Made by a program: the position numbers and the translations under genes
The notes under the pieces: generated by a model
Told to the model about the DNA's origin: nothing
The model's input: the letters and a program-made list of their open reading frames with translations, nothing else
Database searches by the model: none
NCBI RefSeq assembly: GCF_026151205.1
Contig: NC_087081.1
Coordinates: forward strand, 14,561,340 to 14,625,339
Direction of reading: 5' to 3'
Length of the DNA: 64,000 bases
Source: Bolinopsis microptera
Taxonomy: Eukaryota > Ctenophora > Tentaculata > Lobata > Bolinopsidae
Part shown: positions 12,001 to 21,600 of the stretch, one piece after another
Numbering within the stretch: the first letter of the stretch is position 1
How the letters are laid out: every line of letters starts with the position of its first letter

Positions 12001-15000
12001 AAAAATTACACCATCTAGGTGCTGCTATCTCGCCCAAATTGGTAGATCTGGTCACTGGAAGCTCACACGTTATCAGTTGTGTGTTAACTGACTTGAAGAG
12101 TCAACTCAGCACCGTACAATGGTCCACAACTTCCAACACCAATAATGTGTATAGTGCTACAGAAGGAGCTTTCTCTGCAAAATCTCAAACGTCTACTCTG
12201 AGTTTATCAAGCGAACAGATAGCTGCTCTGAGAAGTGTCGGCGCTTCTCACACCCTTACTTGTGCGACTACTGTGGGAGATACGAAATCAACTATTACAG
12301 CTACACAGACTATCAATATATCCTACAAAGGTGGGATATATTAGTTGCTCTCTTTATTCATCATGTTCTTATTTAGTTATTCAGTGGGTCCAGGGGTGTG
12401 ATTTATGAATGATAACCCCTGGAGATATCCTTTATTGATTGGCAATTGTTCTAAGTAACAAATCGGCCTTTCATCATTTGGTATTTCATTTCACGACAAT
12501 TTCTTCCAAAAGACGGAATCCAAAGTCGTATTGGCTAGTAGTGGGGTTACAAAAAATTAAATTAGTTTTATTTTGAACTGTTTGATTTAAATGTTTAATC
12601 CCTCAGACTGTGTACTACCGAGTGTAAGCAAAATAAGTTTGTTAAGTGGGGGTTCACTCAACCACGGAAATTTTGTATCGAATCTTGCTTGTGATCAGTC
12701 TACAATCGCTGGCAAACCTAATCTCCTTATCGGAGGAACAAGCGTGAAGTGCAACGACGGAAACCTGGAGTATTCTGGACAATCTACATATCAGCCACAA
12801 TGTTTAGGTAATATGAACAAATTATTTGTTATTTGACCATTTTGTTGAATGAATTTGGATTTCTGTTATCTGGACAATTTCTTTCTTCACTTCCAAAACT
12901 TTTTGAAACAAAGTATTTTGATAATTAATATTTGATATTTTACCAGACTTATTTTCAGGAAGTAAGTATTGAACACCAGGCGTAAATTTTGTGACATTAC
13001 CTGAATTTTGTGAATCGGCTAAGGGGGGTTCACCCTAATTTTTTGTATAACTTGATTTCGAGATAGCAGTGACCAACAAACTAGGACCCGTAATGAAGCT
13101 TTTGAGGGGGTACCGCCCGGACTACAGGTGCTCGCAGGTACCCACGGGGCGGCTATGCCCTTACTTAGTTTCATTTCGGCTCAGTTATAATATCGCGAAC
13201 TGAGATATTGGTGATTTTGTTCATCTTTGGTGTTTGATGGTCTTTTTATACTTATAGCAGAATCCACATTAGAGTAGATATTGAACAGATATTATCATAG
13301 AGACCGTGTAAATTAAGCTTACCTTTTATATGAAAGTATGAAGTTTGTTTTTATTCAAAAATATTTATTTTTTTGCTCATAACTCAGCCAGTTTTTTGCC
13401 AATTTTTATCAATCTGTAGCTGTGTATGAGTATTTTAATGTGATTTGTTATTATTCAGCTGAAATAAGACCAAATATGGGCATGGCTGCCTCTAGGGCAC
13501 CGGTGGGCGCCCGGAGTCTGGGACCCCAGAAAAGATTGGTCACGGGCCATTTTTACGTTTACGTAAAAATGGCCCGTGACCAATCTTTTCTGGGGTTTAC
13601 AAACTTATTTAAATTTCAAAAACGTTCTTATTTTTGACCGTATGGCGTGATTTGTAAGGCACATACTATTTCTATTAACTTTGAACCATTCACTAATTAT
13701 TTCGTAACCTTGTTTTAAATCAAAGTTGCCAACAAACAGGACCCTAAGATATTGAAGCTTGAGGGTACGCCGACTAAGTCCGCGTCCCACGGGCTAGCCC
13801 TTACTATCATTTCGGCCAGTTATAATACGCGAACTAGAATTGGTATTTTTTCACTTGCATGTTGTGGCTTTTAATACTTATAGCAATCCACATAGATAGA
13901 TATTGACGATTATATTATCAGAGACGTGTAAATTAAGTATATTTAATATGAAGTAGAATTTGTTTTTATCAAAATATTTAGTTTTTGCTCATAACTCAGC
14001 AGAATAGATTTTTGCCAGTTTCTATCAATCTTACTGGTAGAGTCAGTTTAATTGATTGTTATTAATCAGTGAAATAAACCAAGGCATGGGCCTTAGGCCC
14101 GGTGGCGCCCGGAGTCTGGGACCCCAGAAAAGATTGGTCACAAGCCATTTTCACGTTACGTAAAATGCCGGACCACCACATCCTATTTCTATTGACTTTG
14201 ATACATACTGATTAATTGCGTAACCTTGTGCACTAATAAAATATCATTCCATCATTCAGTGACCGATAATATGGCCCCCGAGAGGATTCTAATTGGTGAA
14301 ACTTCCACAATAACCTGCAAAGTTGGACCTACACCTTTCACGATTACCTCTCTGACTATGAGCATTGGCGACAAATCTATTGGAGTGGATAATACACCCA
14401 CAGTTATGAAGGGGACTGCTGCCCCAGGTATGTGGAATGCTGCAGATTTCCAAGATATTGATAATAACTCAAACTGTAAATGACAGAATCATCCATTAGT
14501 CGGCATGCATGTGTATTGTGCATAATATACATGGGTGCCTGAAAATGCAGTTATGATGCATTAATTCAGTTCAGGGCTTAATTAATATGTACAAAAAAAC
14601 TGCTCTTGTTGAAACTAATGGCTATTCTTACAAAGTCTTTGCAGGTAGTACAACGAACTATTGCCCTTCAAGCCACCCATATGCTTTTAAAAGCGGGGCC
14701 GACTGCTGTGCCCACCCGGCTGAAGACAATAATGGAGGTGTTGCTACTTGTGACGGAGGTCCCATAGGTTATGATAGTACTTGCTGTCTCAACTCTGCAT
14801 CAGATTCATGCCCTTCTGCTCCCTGCAGAAACTATGGTCAGTGATCTGTATCTCTTTATCTATGAATCAATTTCTTGATCTAAGCTATTTGTTTAATTTC
14901 GAAATTGATATTTGAGTACTTCGTTTCATTTAGAGGAACATTCTATAAACCATGTATATAAGGAGCTTAATTTATCCGAAACTGTGAAACTGGTATGTAA

Positions 15001-18000
15001 ATAAGTAGTATACACTTTTGGAAATAGGGCCTCACAAACTTTGTAACAACAATTTAGATAAGGAAGTCCCTCCTTGGTTGATAATGATTGACTGACACAC
15101 AAACCCTCTTCATATTTTCAAAAATGTCACAAAACAATTTCTATTCCCAGAATTACGATGTAAATCTTCCATTCAGGTCTAATGCCAGAGGCTCAAGTCT
15201 TTTCAAGCACAGAATTCACGGTGCGTGGAAGTGAGGAAATCGATAACAAGGATGTCAAATGCACTTACACAGTTAAGGACTACGGATACACGGAGTCAAC
15301 GAAAACCGTCAAATCGTATTTAACTGGTGAGAAAACAATCACGCTAATTTAGTAGATATGACGCATCCAATTTTGTAAAATAACCGAGGAAATTTATAAT
15401 TCGGTAATAGTCAATATAATGTACGTTACGAACATGTATATTTTTTCAGGCATCAAATCACACAAATTGGACTATCCTGGAAACTACTTTGAAAGTGACG
15501 CAGAAGGTGGTGAATTCACTGAAGATGCGATTCTCTTTATTGAGGTTTCACAGCTGGCACAAAGAACAAAAATAGGAATTAGCCATGAACCAACCCTTCC
15601 TCTGTTCACATTAATTGCCAATCACTATGATAATATTAATATGTAATATGTATTAGAATATCAGTTCTCTGCGACAGTATTCATAACCGGCATTCTACAA
15701 CACCAACCATGACACCATTATAACTTTAACTCTGAATAACAATTTGCAGGTGTACGTTGCAGATGGCGTTGATAAGATAGATGCTAGCTGGACGGACGAC
15801 CAGGCAGCAACAGTACCTTGGTCCAACACATGGGTTAAGAGTGGTGTCCAAACTGGTATCACGGTATGTCACACGTGAGATGTTTAAATGATTTAAGGCT
15901 CATATAAATGAAATGAGTGAACATAAGTAGTAATTTATTTAACATAAATAATCAAGCCAATCTTTTCAGCAAATGTATAGCTCAGATGTTCCCGAAGCTT
16001 TGAAGAAAGTTGGAACCATAACTGTGAGCGCTGAGTATGCTCAAACAGCTAAAGCAGATTTCCAATTCATATTACCAGTGAAAGGTATGAAAATAGCAAA
16101 GCAGTAACAGCTTAAAGGATTGTAAGATCCTTTAAGCTGTTACAATCTAGCTAGCGATCTGATGTTGGCTTATTTTTGTATTTTGTTTGTTCAAAATCCA
16201 TGCACGTCTCTCTGTAACTATTTATATAATATAAGGAGGACAAGTGAAACAAAGGATATAGTAACTAACCGAAGTTTTGGTAAGTATTTGCATATGACAA
16301 GGCATCAACTCAAATTACAATAGATATCCGAATGTTAACATTTAAAGCTGTGAACATTAATATCAAAGTAGAATTTTTAAAGAGTTAATATCCTTAGAGG
16401 ATAAATCATTTGATCAAGGTCATAAATCCGTTAATATTTGTAAGCGTAGACACCGTCCCACTGAGGATCATAAGGCTCCATCCAGAACTTTCTGAAGAGA
16501 TGCACTAGCTCAGGTCGTTCAAGTTTTCCACTCTTGTCCGTGTCAGCTTTCTCGAAGAAGGTATAAGCAGCTTCCTGGGGTACATCAAAGGCTTTCATCA
16601 TCGTCTTCAGCTCATCAACATCAACAGTACCATCACCGTCATCATCCAGGACATCGTAGTAAGCGTTGGACAATAGAGCAATCATAGAGTCTTCACCACG
16701 TCGCTCCCTTTCTCTTTCAGCCTCTGCAAAGACTCTGTTAGACTCAACCCAGTTCTCTCTGAGCAGCCCATTTTCTGGATGCACTCCCTTGTTGACGAAG
16801 AATTTGTGGCAAGCAGCCCTCATCTGCTCGACCTGTTCGTCAGTAGCATTTACCAGTTGCCTCATTCTGTCCGGCCAGTAGAGGATTTCATCGAGCTCCA
16901 TTTTACCGTCACAATCCAGATCGAAGGTGTCAAACCTCTTGTAGAGTCGGGACACCATTTTTGGGTGGAGATCCTCTACGTTAAACTGCCAGTCGTTACC
17001 CACGCTCCTCAGGTATCTGTAACTCTCGTTGTTGGTCTCGTTTAGACCTGACATCTTGTTGTTTTTTGCTAGAATATCATGATATTATTAATTAAAACAG
17101 CAATGTCTTACAAGTAAATGTCTAGATTCAAATGAGAAAATAATAAAGACAAATTTTACAGCACAAAGTTTTGACAATCAATAAGAAGTGAAGTACTCTA
17201 ATGTATTAGTTATTCAACTTGAAATACGAATAAAAAGTATAACTATACAGGAACTATATAGGTACAGTCTTAGTTAACGAGTCGCAGAATTCTTCGCTGT
17301 TCTAGTGACAAGCGAAGGAAAACCTGAATTGTAATTCTGAGTGACTCCAAAACGCACTTTTATACTATTCGCTATAATTGAGTTCATGATCTCATTACCT
17401 CGAATTAATTGATATTCCATTTACGTTAATAATCTTAGATTACCTCTCATTGTCGGACTCAATATCATCAATGGCACAATCACTAAACTCTAATTAATCT
17501 GATTAATTTTCTTATTATTAGCTAATCAGGACAAAAACTAGATTGTACTGTAGATAAATGTTGATAAATTTCTGGTTTCCAGGGCCATATCAACCGTGGA
17601 ACACAGCATGTAACCCAGTGGGTAAACACTATAAACTAACCCACCTTTAATGGGGGTGGGATCCTAGCCACAGAATTCATCTGTTGGGTCAGCATGGTCT
17701 ATTCTCATTCAGCTAACTGAATCAAGGCAGTACTACAGTAGGTAGTACGTTTTCGATTCCTTGGAGTCCTTGGACCTGGATTCTTCGGCTACTAAACATG
17801 GCATGAAATAAGGCTAGGATCCCACTCCCAGTAATGGTTATATTATAAAAATTGCAACGAATCAACTGGCCGGTAAGGTTAATGATTGTGAGTTACACAC
17901 TTTCGAATGTGTGTAAGACAGCGTGTTCAATTCCCGCTCTCGGCACATCTGACCCCGACGTTTCACGAAAACGTACTACCTTATCGCCTTGTTCAGTTAG

Positions 18001-21000
18001 CAGAATGAGAATAATGAGAATAGACCATTCTGATCCAACAAATGAACTAAACCACCTTTGAGTTCTCAACAAACGACTCTTTTATCACTACCATTACCAA
18101 CTGCGTCAATAGGATCAACTGCTTCGTGGAACCCGAAACACATAAATGATTCAAACAAGACAGACAGTGTAAACGGTGCTACCCTGGTCACTGGTGGCCT
18201 TATGCTTTGCACCTCTGAAAAATTAAAAAGCCTCCGCTATCTGGAGCCTCAATAAAAACGTTTCAATGATTTCTTGAATTTACTATTGAGTATTGATCGC
18301 TCGAATTAAGAGTCAATCTTCATTATCTACTAACATATTACTATTAGTATTACTAACACATACTATAAGTTGCTCACCACCACCACAAGGTCGAAATAAA
18401 TGCTAATTAGTTGAATTTGTCCAAGTGCTGACAAGTGCTCCTCGATTTAACGCAATTTACCGCGGAGCTTGGGGGAAGGAATCCTCTGCGGTAAAGTAGG
18501 GCCCGTAGTATATAACTTTTCATGCATTTCAGAATGGTAATTTATAATGATATCGTTACCTTTTGTTTGAAATAAAAGGAGACACTGCACACTGGCGACA
18601 GTCCAGTCTACTCCACTTTTGTTGATATGCTTCCAAATACGTAATTTTTATCTATAAATCATGACAAGACCATTCTTTCAGAGTTCTGCAAAATCGCAGA
18701 TCTAACGATAGTAGAAGGTGGAACTTGGAGCCCTGCAGAGAAGGTCGATTTCATGTCCTTCGCTACCCTGACTTGTAAAGACAATTCGTATATTGAGGGT
18801 GATGGTTTGACGCAATGTGTTGGTAAATTAGGCACGGACGAGAGTATGTTCGACATCACAACTTACCCCAAGTGTATCGGTTAGTCGAAAACACTTTATT
18901 TACACTTTCACCCGTCCCCAGTGCAATGCACAATACACATTCGTTGATCGTATATAGGGAGTATAAGTCAGAATAAAGATTAGCCAGCAAAATGCTAATG
19001 CATTTATGCTCGTAATGGAATCCACGATTTAATATCATCTTTTAGAACGTAAAACGGAGTTGAAGTGTGGAGAACTGAAATCAACCCCTGATGGAAAGGT
19101 GGTTTTCGGAGCAAATGACACCGCTCATTATGTTTGTGACTACGGCTATAAGCTGGTCGGAGAAAATAAGGTAATCTTGTGATATTGAATGTAAAATAGC
19201 ATGTACATAATTATACTGGCCGATTCATACATAAAATTTACGCTGGCACTGCCAGACAAAATATATCATGATTAGCCAAGAACGTCTCAACTATTTGACA
19301 ATAATTAGTATCTTCCTTATTTTTTGGTATCATTTTAACTCGTTGATTACCTTGAACCCTTTTAACTAGTATTTATTAAGTGCAAAATTTCGCTAAATTT
19401 TTAAGCAACAAAACCTTTGTAACACCTAAAAATGATGGCTATTTTGAAAATATATTTTCACAGGACTATTCATGCGACAAGGAAACTGGACAGTGGTCTA
19501 TTATAACGGCAGAGAATCCTGACGGAGAGCCACCGATATGTCAAGGTTCGTTACTCTGATTAAAAAACCCCTTTATTTTACAAAAGTGGGGGAAATTCCC
19601 CATTTATTTGATGTTAAAAATAGTATTTCCCTTGAGTTTTGCTTGTCTACTAACTTTGTTATCTGGAAACTAGAATCTACTGATATATATTTGGCCTATC
19701 CTAAGCTGTTTTTGTGTACAAAATAGTGTACTCAAGAAGATTGTAGAAACAAAAGAAAGGCCAGAATATGACATTGACGTACCGGGTACAAACATTTCGT
19801 CTCTGACAGCCTTTCATCATTTGATGTTAAACTTGTTTTTTCCCCTTTTTTTCTTCTGTTTTAAACTTTAAAAATTTTCAGAGATTATCGCTGCCAGTTC
19901 GAGGAAAGCATCTGTTGAGCTTTCAATGAAAGCTGGAGGTGCAATTAACTGTCAAGATGCTACGACTCAGAATTTGGTTGGAGACGGACTTAAAAACAAA
20001 TTAGAGGCCATTGGAAGTCTGCGATGTACAACATCTCTAAACTGTAAATTCGAAGACTTCTCCTGCTCTTACGACACAGCAGCAAGCTCTGTTACCCTGA
20101 AATTCACACTAAACCAGATTGCGAATCTGATGGACAAAGATATATTAGACGGCGATGTGGAGAAGATAAAGGCCAGCGCGGTCGCGAATAATATAGCATT
20201 CGAAATTAACACTGCAAGGAAACGTGCTGTTATTCCAATGAGTGAGGCCGTTGTAACAAAAGCAGAGACTAAAATGGTATGCCCAGCAAGGTCTATCATG
20301 ATCAATGATGAGTGCATTGTGTGTTCACCTGGTTACGAACTTAACAGTGCCAAGGATGCATGTGTGATTTGTAACTTCGGATCCTGGAGTACAGGGGGAT
20401 ACATTTCCTGTAATCCGTGTATTAACTCCACACTAACAACTCAACTGATGGGAGCAACCAATGCCCTCAGCTGTATTCCTAAGACAGATATCTGTGTGGT
20501 TGGTGGTATTCTCAGTCTCAACGGCAATCTCTTCCCACCCACAGGGTCAAGAGTGATGCAAACCACTATTATCACAGGCGTTTGTCCAAGTGAAACCAAT
20601 CAAGAGTTTGGAGTAAGCGACCGATTCTTGTGCAACCAGGAAAAATATCCTATTTGCCACGGTAAGTAGTTTAACTGATGTGGACGACAAATATTCATCA
20701 AGCATTTGTCGATGGAACTGAAAGAATAAAATGTTTATACCTATATAAATGTTTTTATGTAAGCTTTTCATATATGATTAATATCGTCAACTTGATTTCA
20801 CGACCCCTAAACCACTTTCAGAAATGTGTAATTTGGCCAAGTATAATAAAACTGATCTGGAAGACAAAAACATCAAGAATGATTTCAACAAAAGGTGGAT
20901 GTATCACAACGAACCTATCGAAATAACCTGTCTGGACGATTACGAATACAAGGAGGGCAGTAGACCCGAATCCAAAACTTTTACTTGCCATAATGGAGAG

Positions 21001-21572
21001 ATTGACATTGGACATTGCAAAAGTAAGTACATGCAATTGCAATCAACCATTTTAATATAAAATATTGAATAAGTATAATACCGACGATTTCACCAGAAAG
21101 CAAACATTCATATTGTGATAGTCTACGATCTACGATCGAAGCCTCTCCAGTATGAATAGAAAATAACCCTACAACATCATATTATCAATTTCAGAAATAG
21201 TCGATGAAGTGTTGGTTACAGTAATAGTAATCATCGTCATCATATTCTTTGCATTCTTCGTTCTTGTCATATTGTTCATTCTAAAAAAGAAAGGAAAAAT
21301 CCAAAAAAAGAGGTTTGTAAAGATTTTATTACATAATTCCGCCTTATAGCGACTCAATAATTGCTCATTTAATAATAAGATCACAAACTTTAGCTTTAAA
21401 ATTGAAATAACTGGAAATTCCATTTAAAATAGCACTAAAAATCAAAAATTATTGACATGACGTTCCCAGCAACAGGAAAACCCAAGAAATAGAAATGGGA
21501 AGCAAACCAGCAAGAAGCACATACGTCGTTGAAAACATAAGTCAAAGTGGCGTTGTTGGAACAGAAAATTAG
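2320..21572 (+). CDS. Giant modular receptor: GCC2-like, 13 Ig-like, PLAT, CCP, transmembrane (5' end not found)
   Basis: Thirty-one exons chain on the plus strand in compatible phases, almost all phase 1-1. Exons: 2320-2484, 2849-3013, 3447-3767, 3922-4248, 4851-5168, 5339-5662, 5939-6259, 6528-6848, 7341-7573, 8493-8598, 8869-9189, 9379-9696, 9849-10172, 10355-10678, 10872-11192, 11442-11753, 12019-12330, 12607-12807, 14260-14427, 14645-14836, 15177-15326, 15450-15544, 15750-15863, 15970-16084, 18682-18879, 19046-19170, 19464-19545, 19882-20661, 20822-21022, 21195-21312, 21470-21572. The product is a type I membrane protein with a very long extracellular region and a short tail. No signal-peptide exon was found, so the gene probably starts left of the window, or the LINE at 1-1960 sits in an intron. 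It could be two genes, but no internal stop, signal peptide or polyadenylation site breaks the chain. Function is inferred only: cell-surface recognition or adhesion. Confidence 0.75.
3447..6848 (+). CDS. Ig-like domain exons 1 to 6
   Basis: Six single-exon domains at 3447-3767, 3922-4248, 4851-5168, 5339-5662, 5939-6259 and 6528-6848, each 318-327 bases and phase 1-1. Each shows a B-strand Cys (SCVLS or similar), a C-strand Trp about 14-18 residues later (VxWxT), the block SSAQLVKLKAAG, then an F-strand Cys (HIFTCKI) and a closing ATQTVNIYTPG. Cys-Trp-Cys spacing and length fit an Ig domain, but the usual D-x-G-x-Y-x-C before the F-strand Cys is replaced by H-x-F-T-C. Exon ends at CCAG|GT are nearly identical. 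This is a divergent, lineage-expanded Ig family; I do not recognise a named family. Confidence 0.8.
4563..4705 (+). pseudogene. Relic of a duplicated Ig exon 3' end and intron
   Basis: The sequence AGACAATCAAAATATACACC then CCAGGTAAA, followed by GGTCACCTAAACTAAT and later AGTCAGATGGCAACCC, repeats in order the end of Ig exon 2 and its intron (4228-4310: ATCAACATATACACCCCAGG, GGCCACCTAAACTAATA, GGTCAGATGGTGACCC). Only the last ~25 coding bases remain, so it is a non-coding relic of a further tandem Ig exon, or an aborted duplication. Confidence 0.6.
5822..5863. repeat. Perfect inverted repeat, 18-bp arms
   Basis: The arm AGCTGCCCATAGTATGCT is followed by a 6-base loop and its exact reverse complement. 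It lies in the intron between Ig exons 4 and 5. Confidence 0.9.
6893..6953. repeat. Perfect 61-bp palindrome, 30-bp arms
   Basis: An intronic AT-rich perfect palindrome with one central base. The left arm begins TTATGTTACATATTGTTAAT and the right arm is its exact reverse complement. Confidence 0.9.
7341..8598 (+). CDS. PLAT/LH2-like domain, two exons
   Basis: Exon 7341-7573 (233 bases, phase 1 in, 0 out) encodes KYKVTVSILDGATAGTADA, then QYIKIKGTNGETDELQCD, and ends ...DDWSFTK. This matches the start and middle of a PLAT/LH2 beta-sandwich (Y-x-V-x-V...AGT-x-A...Y-I-x-I-x-G-x-x-G-x-T). Exon 8493-8598 (106 bases, phase 0 in, 1 out) gives LKMSIDDEDQPNYTPF and a short C-terminal part. Its phases fit exactly, although its PLAT similarity is weak. 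PLAT domains bind lipids or proteins in lipoxygenases and polycystins. Its place between two Ig runs is unusual. The first exon is solid; the second is tentative. Confidence 0.6.
7840..8080 (+). repeat. Dispersed pyrimidine-rich repeat, copy 1
   Basis: An intronic stretch containing GTGTCAAAGAGTTGAAAT, then GTCCGGATTTTCAGAAACCA and CCACCCCCTCCCC. It matches about 37320-37600 in the same orientation (GTCAAAGTACAAAGAGTTGA, then GTCCGGATTTTCAGAAACCA). It has no coding capacity and is probably a non-autonomous transposon fragment. Confidence 0.55.
8869..12330 (+). CDS. Ig-like domain exons 7 to 13
   Basis: Exons 8869-9189, 9379-9696, 9849-10172, 10355-10678, 10872-11192, 11442-11753 and 12019-12330, all phase 1-1. 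They continue the first Ig family. Domain 10 (10355-10678) has no internal Met. Two subtypes are visible. Domains 8-11 have a LDLNPQDG-like or similar C-D loop. Domains 7, 12 and 13 have a NVYSAEDGT-like loop and shorter F-G regions. Domains 9 and 11 are the most alike and share a 30+ base identical tract across the TSTLSLSSAQLVKLK segment, suggesting recent duplication or gene conversion. The family closes with YTPG or a variant at each splice donor; domain 13 ends INISYKG instead. Confidence 0.8.
12607..12807 (+). CDS. CCP (sushi)-like exon after the Ig array
   Basis: A 201-base exon, phase 1-1, in the giant receptor. It encodes about 66 residues with four Cys: CVLPSVSK at the start, LACDQS, VKCNDGN and PQCL at the end. 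The four-Cys spacing fits a CCP domain, but the conserved Trp near the end is missing. A phase-1 donor (TTTAG|GTAATA) follows. Medium confidence as a divergent sushi module. Confidence 0.6.
13080..14168 (+). mobile_element. Two diverged direct copies of a transposon-like unit
   Basis: About 13080-13560 and 13690-14165 are direct copies, offset roughly 620-640 bases. Shared blocks include CAACAAACTAGGACCC/CAACAAACAGGACCC, ATACTTATAGCA, TTGCTCATAACTCAGC and the end GGAGTCTGGGACCCCAGAAA. The second copy is shorter through many small deletions. There is no coding capacity. Both lie in the receptor intron 12808-14259. Confidence 0.7.
13523..13596. repeat. Perfect 74-bp inverted repeat, 35-bp arms
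   Basis: ACCCCAGAAAAGATTGGTCA and the next 15 bases are followed by a 4-base loop (TTTA) and the exact reverse complement. It sits at the end of the first of the two transposon-like copies; the second copy (about 14122) carries only one arm. This is a fold-back of the element's end. Confidence 0.9.
14260..14427 (+). CDS. Half Ig-like exon (N-terminal half)
   Basis: 168 bases, phase 1-1. It begins TDNMAPERILIGETSTITCK: one B-strand Cys, then a run ending MKGTAAPG, with no second Cys inside the exon. It looks like the first half of an Ig-like domain in the receptor's membrane-proximal half. What completes it is unclear because the next exon is Cys-rich. Confidence 0.5.
14645..14836 (+). CDS. 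Cys-pair-rich small domain exon
   Basis: 192 bases, phase 1-1, about 64 residues. It has a CPSSHPYAFKSGADCC start, a TCDGG-x-x-GYDSTCC centre and a CPSAPC end: eleven Cys including two CC pairs. I recall similar 'CP...YAF..G..CC' modules in marine invertebrate secreted and receptor proteins, without a function. The acceptor is TTTGCAG and the donor GGTCAGT. Confidence 0.6.
15177..16084 (+). CDS. Split Ig-like segments, four exons
   Basis: Exons 15177-15326 (phase 1-1; LMPEAQVFSSTEFTVRG, one Cys), 15450-15544 (1 to 0; IKSHKLDYPGNYFESD), 15750-15863 (0-0; VYVADGVDKIDASWTDD, with the Trp) and 15970-16084 (0 to 1; VGTITVSAEYAQTAKADF). Phases join cleanly. Alternating beta-type segments with a Trp but few Cys suggest diverged Ig-like or similar beta-sandwich domains interrupted by extra introns, unlike the one-exon Ig domains upstream. 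The domain assignment is an inference. Confidence 0.55.
16104..16143. repeat. Inverted repeat, 17-bp perfect arms
   Basis: GTAACAGCTTAAAGGAT, a 6-base loop, then the exact reverse complement. It lies 20 bases after a receptor exon, inside the intron that also hosts the photoprotein gene. Confidence 0.85.
16431..17054 (-). CDS. Calcium-activated photoprotein, ctenophore type (intronless)
   Basis: This 207-residue EF-hand protein should bind coelenterazine peroxide and emit light on calcium binding in photocytes. Three canonical 12-residue loops are visible: residues 45-56 (DLDCDGKMELDE), 137-148 (DDDGDGTVDVDE) and 171-182 (DTDKSGKLERPE). The expected second EF position (about 90-101) lacks loop residues, as in all photoproteins. 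Many Trp, Tyr and His residues line the sequence (W22, W60, W102, W191, W199), and it ends VYAYKY with a C-terminal Tyr, as in ctenophore photoproteins; hydromedusan aequorin-type proteins end in Pro. There is no signal peptide. The coding frame is a single exon. It lies antisense inside the receptor intron 16085-18681. A plausible TATA box lies at 17357-17364, and a TTCTAG just upstream of the start could be the acceptor of a 5' UTR intron. Confidence 0.93.
   Translation of the reverse strand: MSGLNETNNESYRYLRSVGNDWQFNVEDLHPKMVSRLYKRFDTFDLDCDGKMELDEILYWPDRMRQLVNATDEQVEQMRAACHKFFVNKGVHPENGLLRENWVESNRVFAEAERERERRGEDSMIALLSNAYYDVLDDDGDGTVDVDELKTMMKAFDVPQEAAYTFFEKADTDKSGKLERPELVHLFRKFWMEPYDPQWDGVYAYKY
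17357..17364 (-). promoter_or_regulatory. Possible TATA box for the photoprotein gene
   Basis: On the minus strand the sequence reads TATAAAAG, about 300 bases upstream of the photoprotein start codon. If used, the 5' UTR would be about 270 bases, or shorter if an intron ends at the TTCTAG next to the start. Sequence match only. Confidence 0.35.
17580..18065. mobile_element. Fold-back element with tRNA-like SINE sequence
   Basis: The left part (GGTCTATTCTCATTCAGCTA, then GTAGTACGTTTTCG) reappears inverted near 17960-18045 (CGAAAACGTACTACC, then GAATAGACCATTCTGATCC). GTGGGATCCTAGCC at about 17656 pairs with GGCTAGGATCCCAC at about 17811. Between them, CTGGCCGGTAAGG and GTGTTCAATTCCCGC resemble tRNA A and B boxes, so a tRNA-derived SINE may be included. 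No coding capacity. Confidence 0.55.
18682..18879 (+). CDS. CCP (sushi) exon
   Basis: 198 bases, phase 1-1. It encodes FCKIADLTIVEGGTWSPAEK, then TLTCKD, LTQCVG and YPKCIG: four Cys in CCP order, with the usual G-x-x-Trp replaced. It is part of the receptor's membrane-proximal stalk and comes just after the intron that hosts the photoprotein gene. Confidence 0.65.
19046..19545 (+). CDS. Classical CCP (sushi) domain split over two exons
   Basis: Exon 19046-19170 (phase 1 to 0) encodes LKCGELKSTPDGKVVFG, then AHYVCDYGYKLVGENK. Exon 19464-19545 (0 to 1) gives DYSCDKETGQWSII and PPICQ. Together they show Cys1, the Y-x-C-x-x-GY-x-L-x-G core, Cys3, G-x-W and the closing P-x-C. This is a textbook CCP with the intron between Cys2 and Cys3, the same split used in the minus-strand CCP gene. 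Confidence 0.85.
19882..20661 (+). CDS. Long exon: unknown globular domain plus EGF/GCC2-like Cys-rich region
   Basis: 780 bases, phase 1-1, 260 residues. The N-terminal ~120 residues (IIAASSRKASVELSMKAGG onward) carry four Cys and form an alpha/beta-like stretch I do not recognise, with a loose resemblance to the unnamed domain preceding GCC2 repeats in SVEP1/SCUBE-type proteins. It is followed by MVCPARSIMINDECIVCSPG and ACVICNFGSWSTGGYISCNP, a clear EGF/GCC2-GCC3-like Cys-rich run, and a final third with spaced Cys ending YPICH. It is the largest exon of the receptor. Confidence 0.65.
20822..21022 (+). CDS. Last extracellular CCP (sushi)-like exon
   Basis: 201 bases, phase 1-1. It encodes MCNLAKYNKTDLEDKN, EITCLDDYEYKEG, TFTCHNG and IGHCK: Cys spacing of a CCP domain directly before the transmembrane exon. 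The conserved Trp is missing. Confidence 0.65.
21195..21572 (+). CDS. Transmembrane segment and short cytoplasmic tail (gene 3' end)
   Basis: Exon 21195-21312 (phase 1 to 2) encodes IVDEVLVTVIVIIVIIFFAF, further aliphatic residues, then KKKGKIQKKR: a single helix with a basic stop-transfer, giving type I topology. Exon 21470-21572 gives the tail NRKTQEIEMGSKPARSTYVV, then ENISQSG, ending GTEN and TAG. The tail is about 33 residues with one Tyr (STYVVENI). It does not match the ITIM, ITAM or YxxPhi consensus, because the +3 position is Glu. A stem-loop and AATAAA follow within 110 bases. Confidence 0.85.
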
Positions 21573-21600
21573 ATGCCATGCCTTTTTTAAAGGACTTTGA

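Noticed and set aside
16666-17045. Plus-strand ORFs across the photoprotein region
   Set aside because: Shadows of the minus-strand photoprotein, which has full EF-hand motifs.
21470-21572. ITIM or ITAM in the receptor tail
   Set aside because: The only Tyr context (STYVVENI) has Glu at +3 and no second Tyr, so it matches neither consensus.
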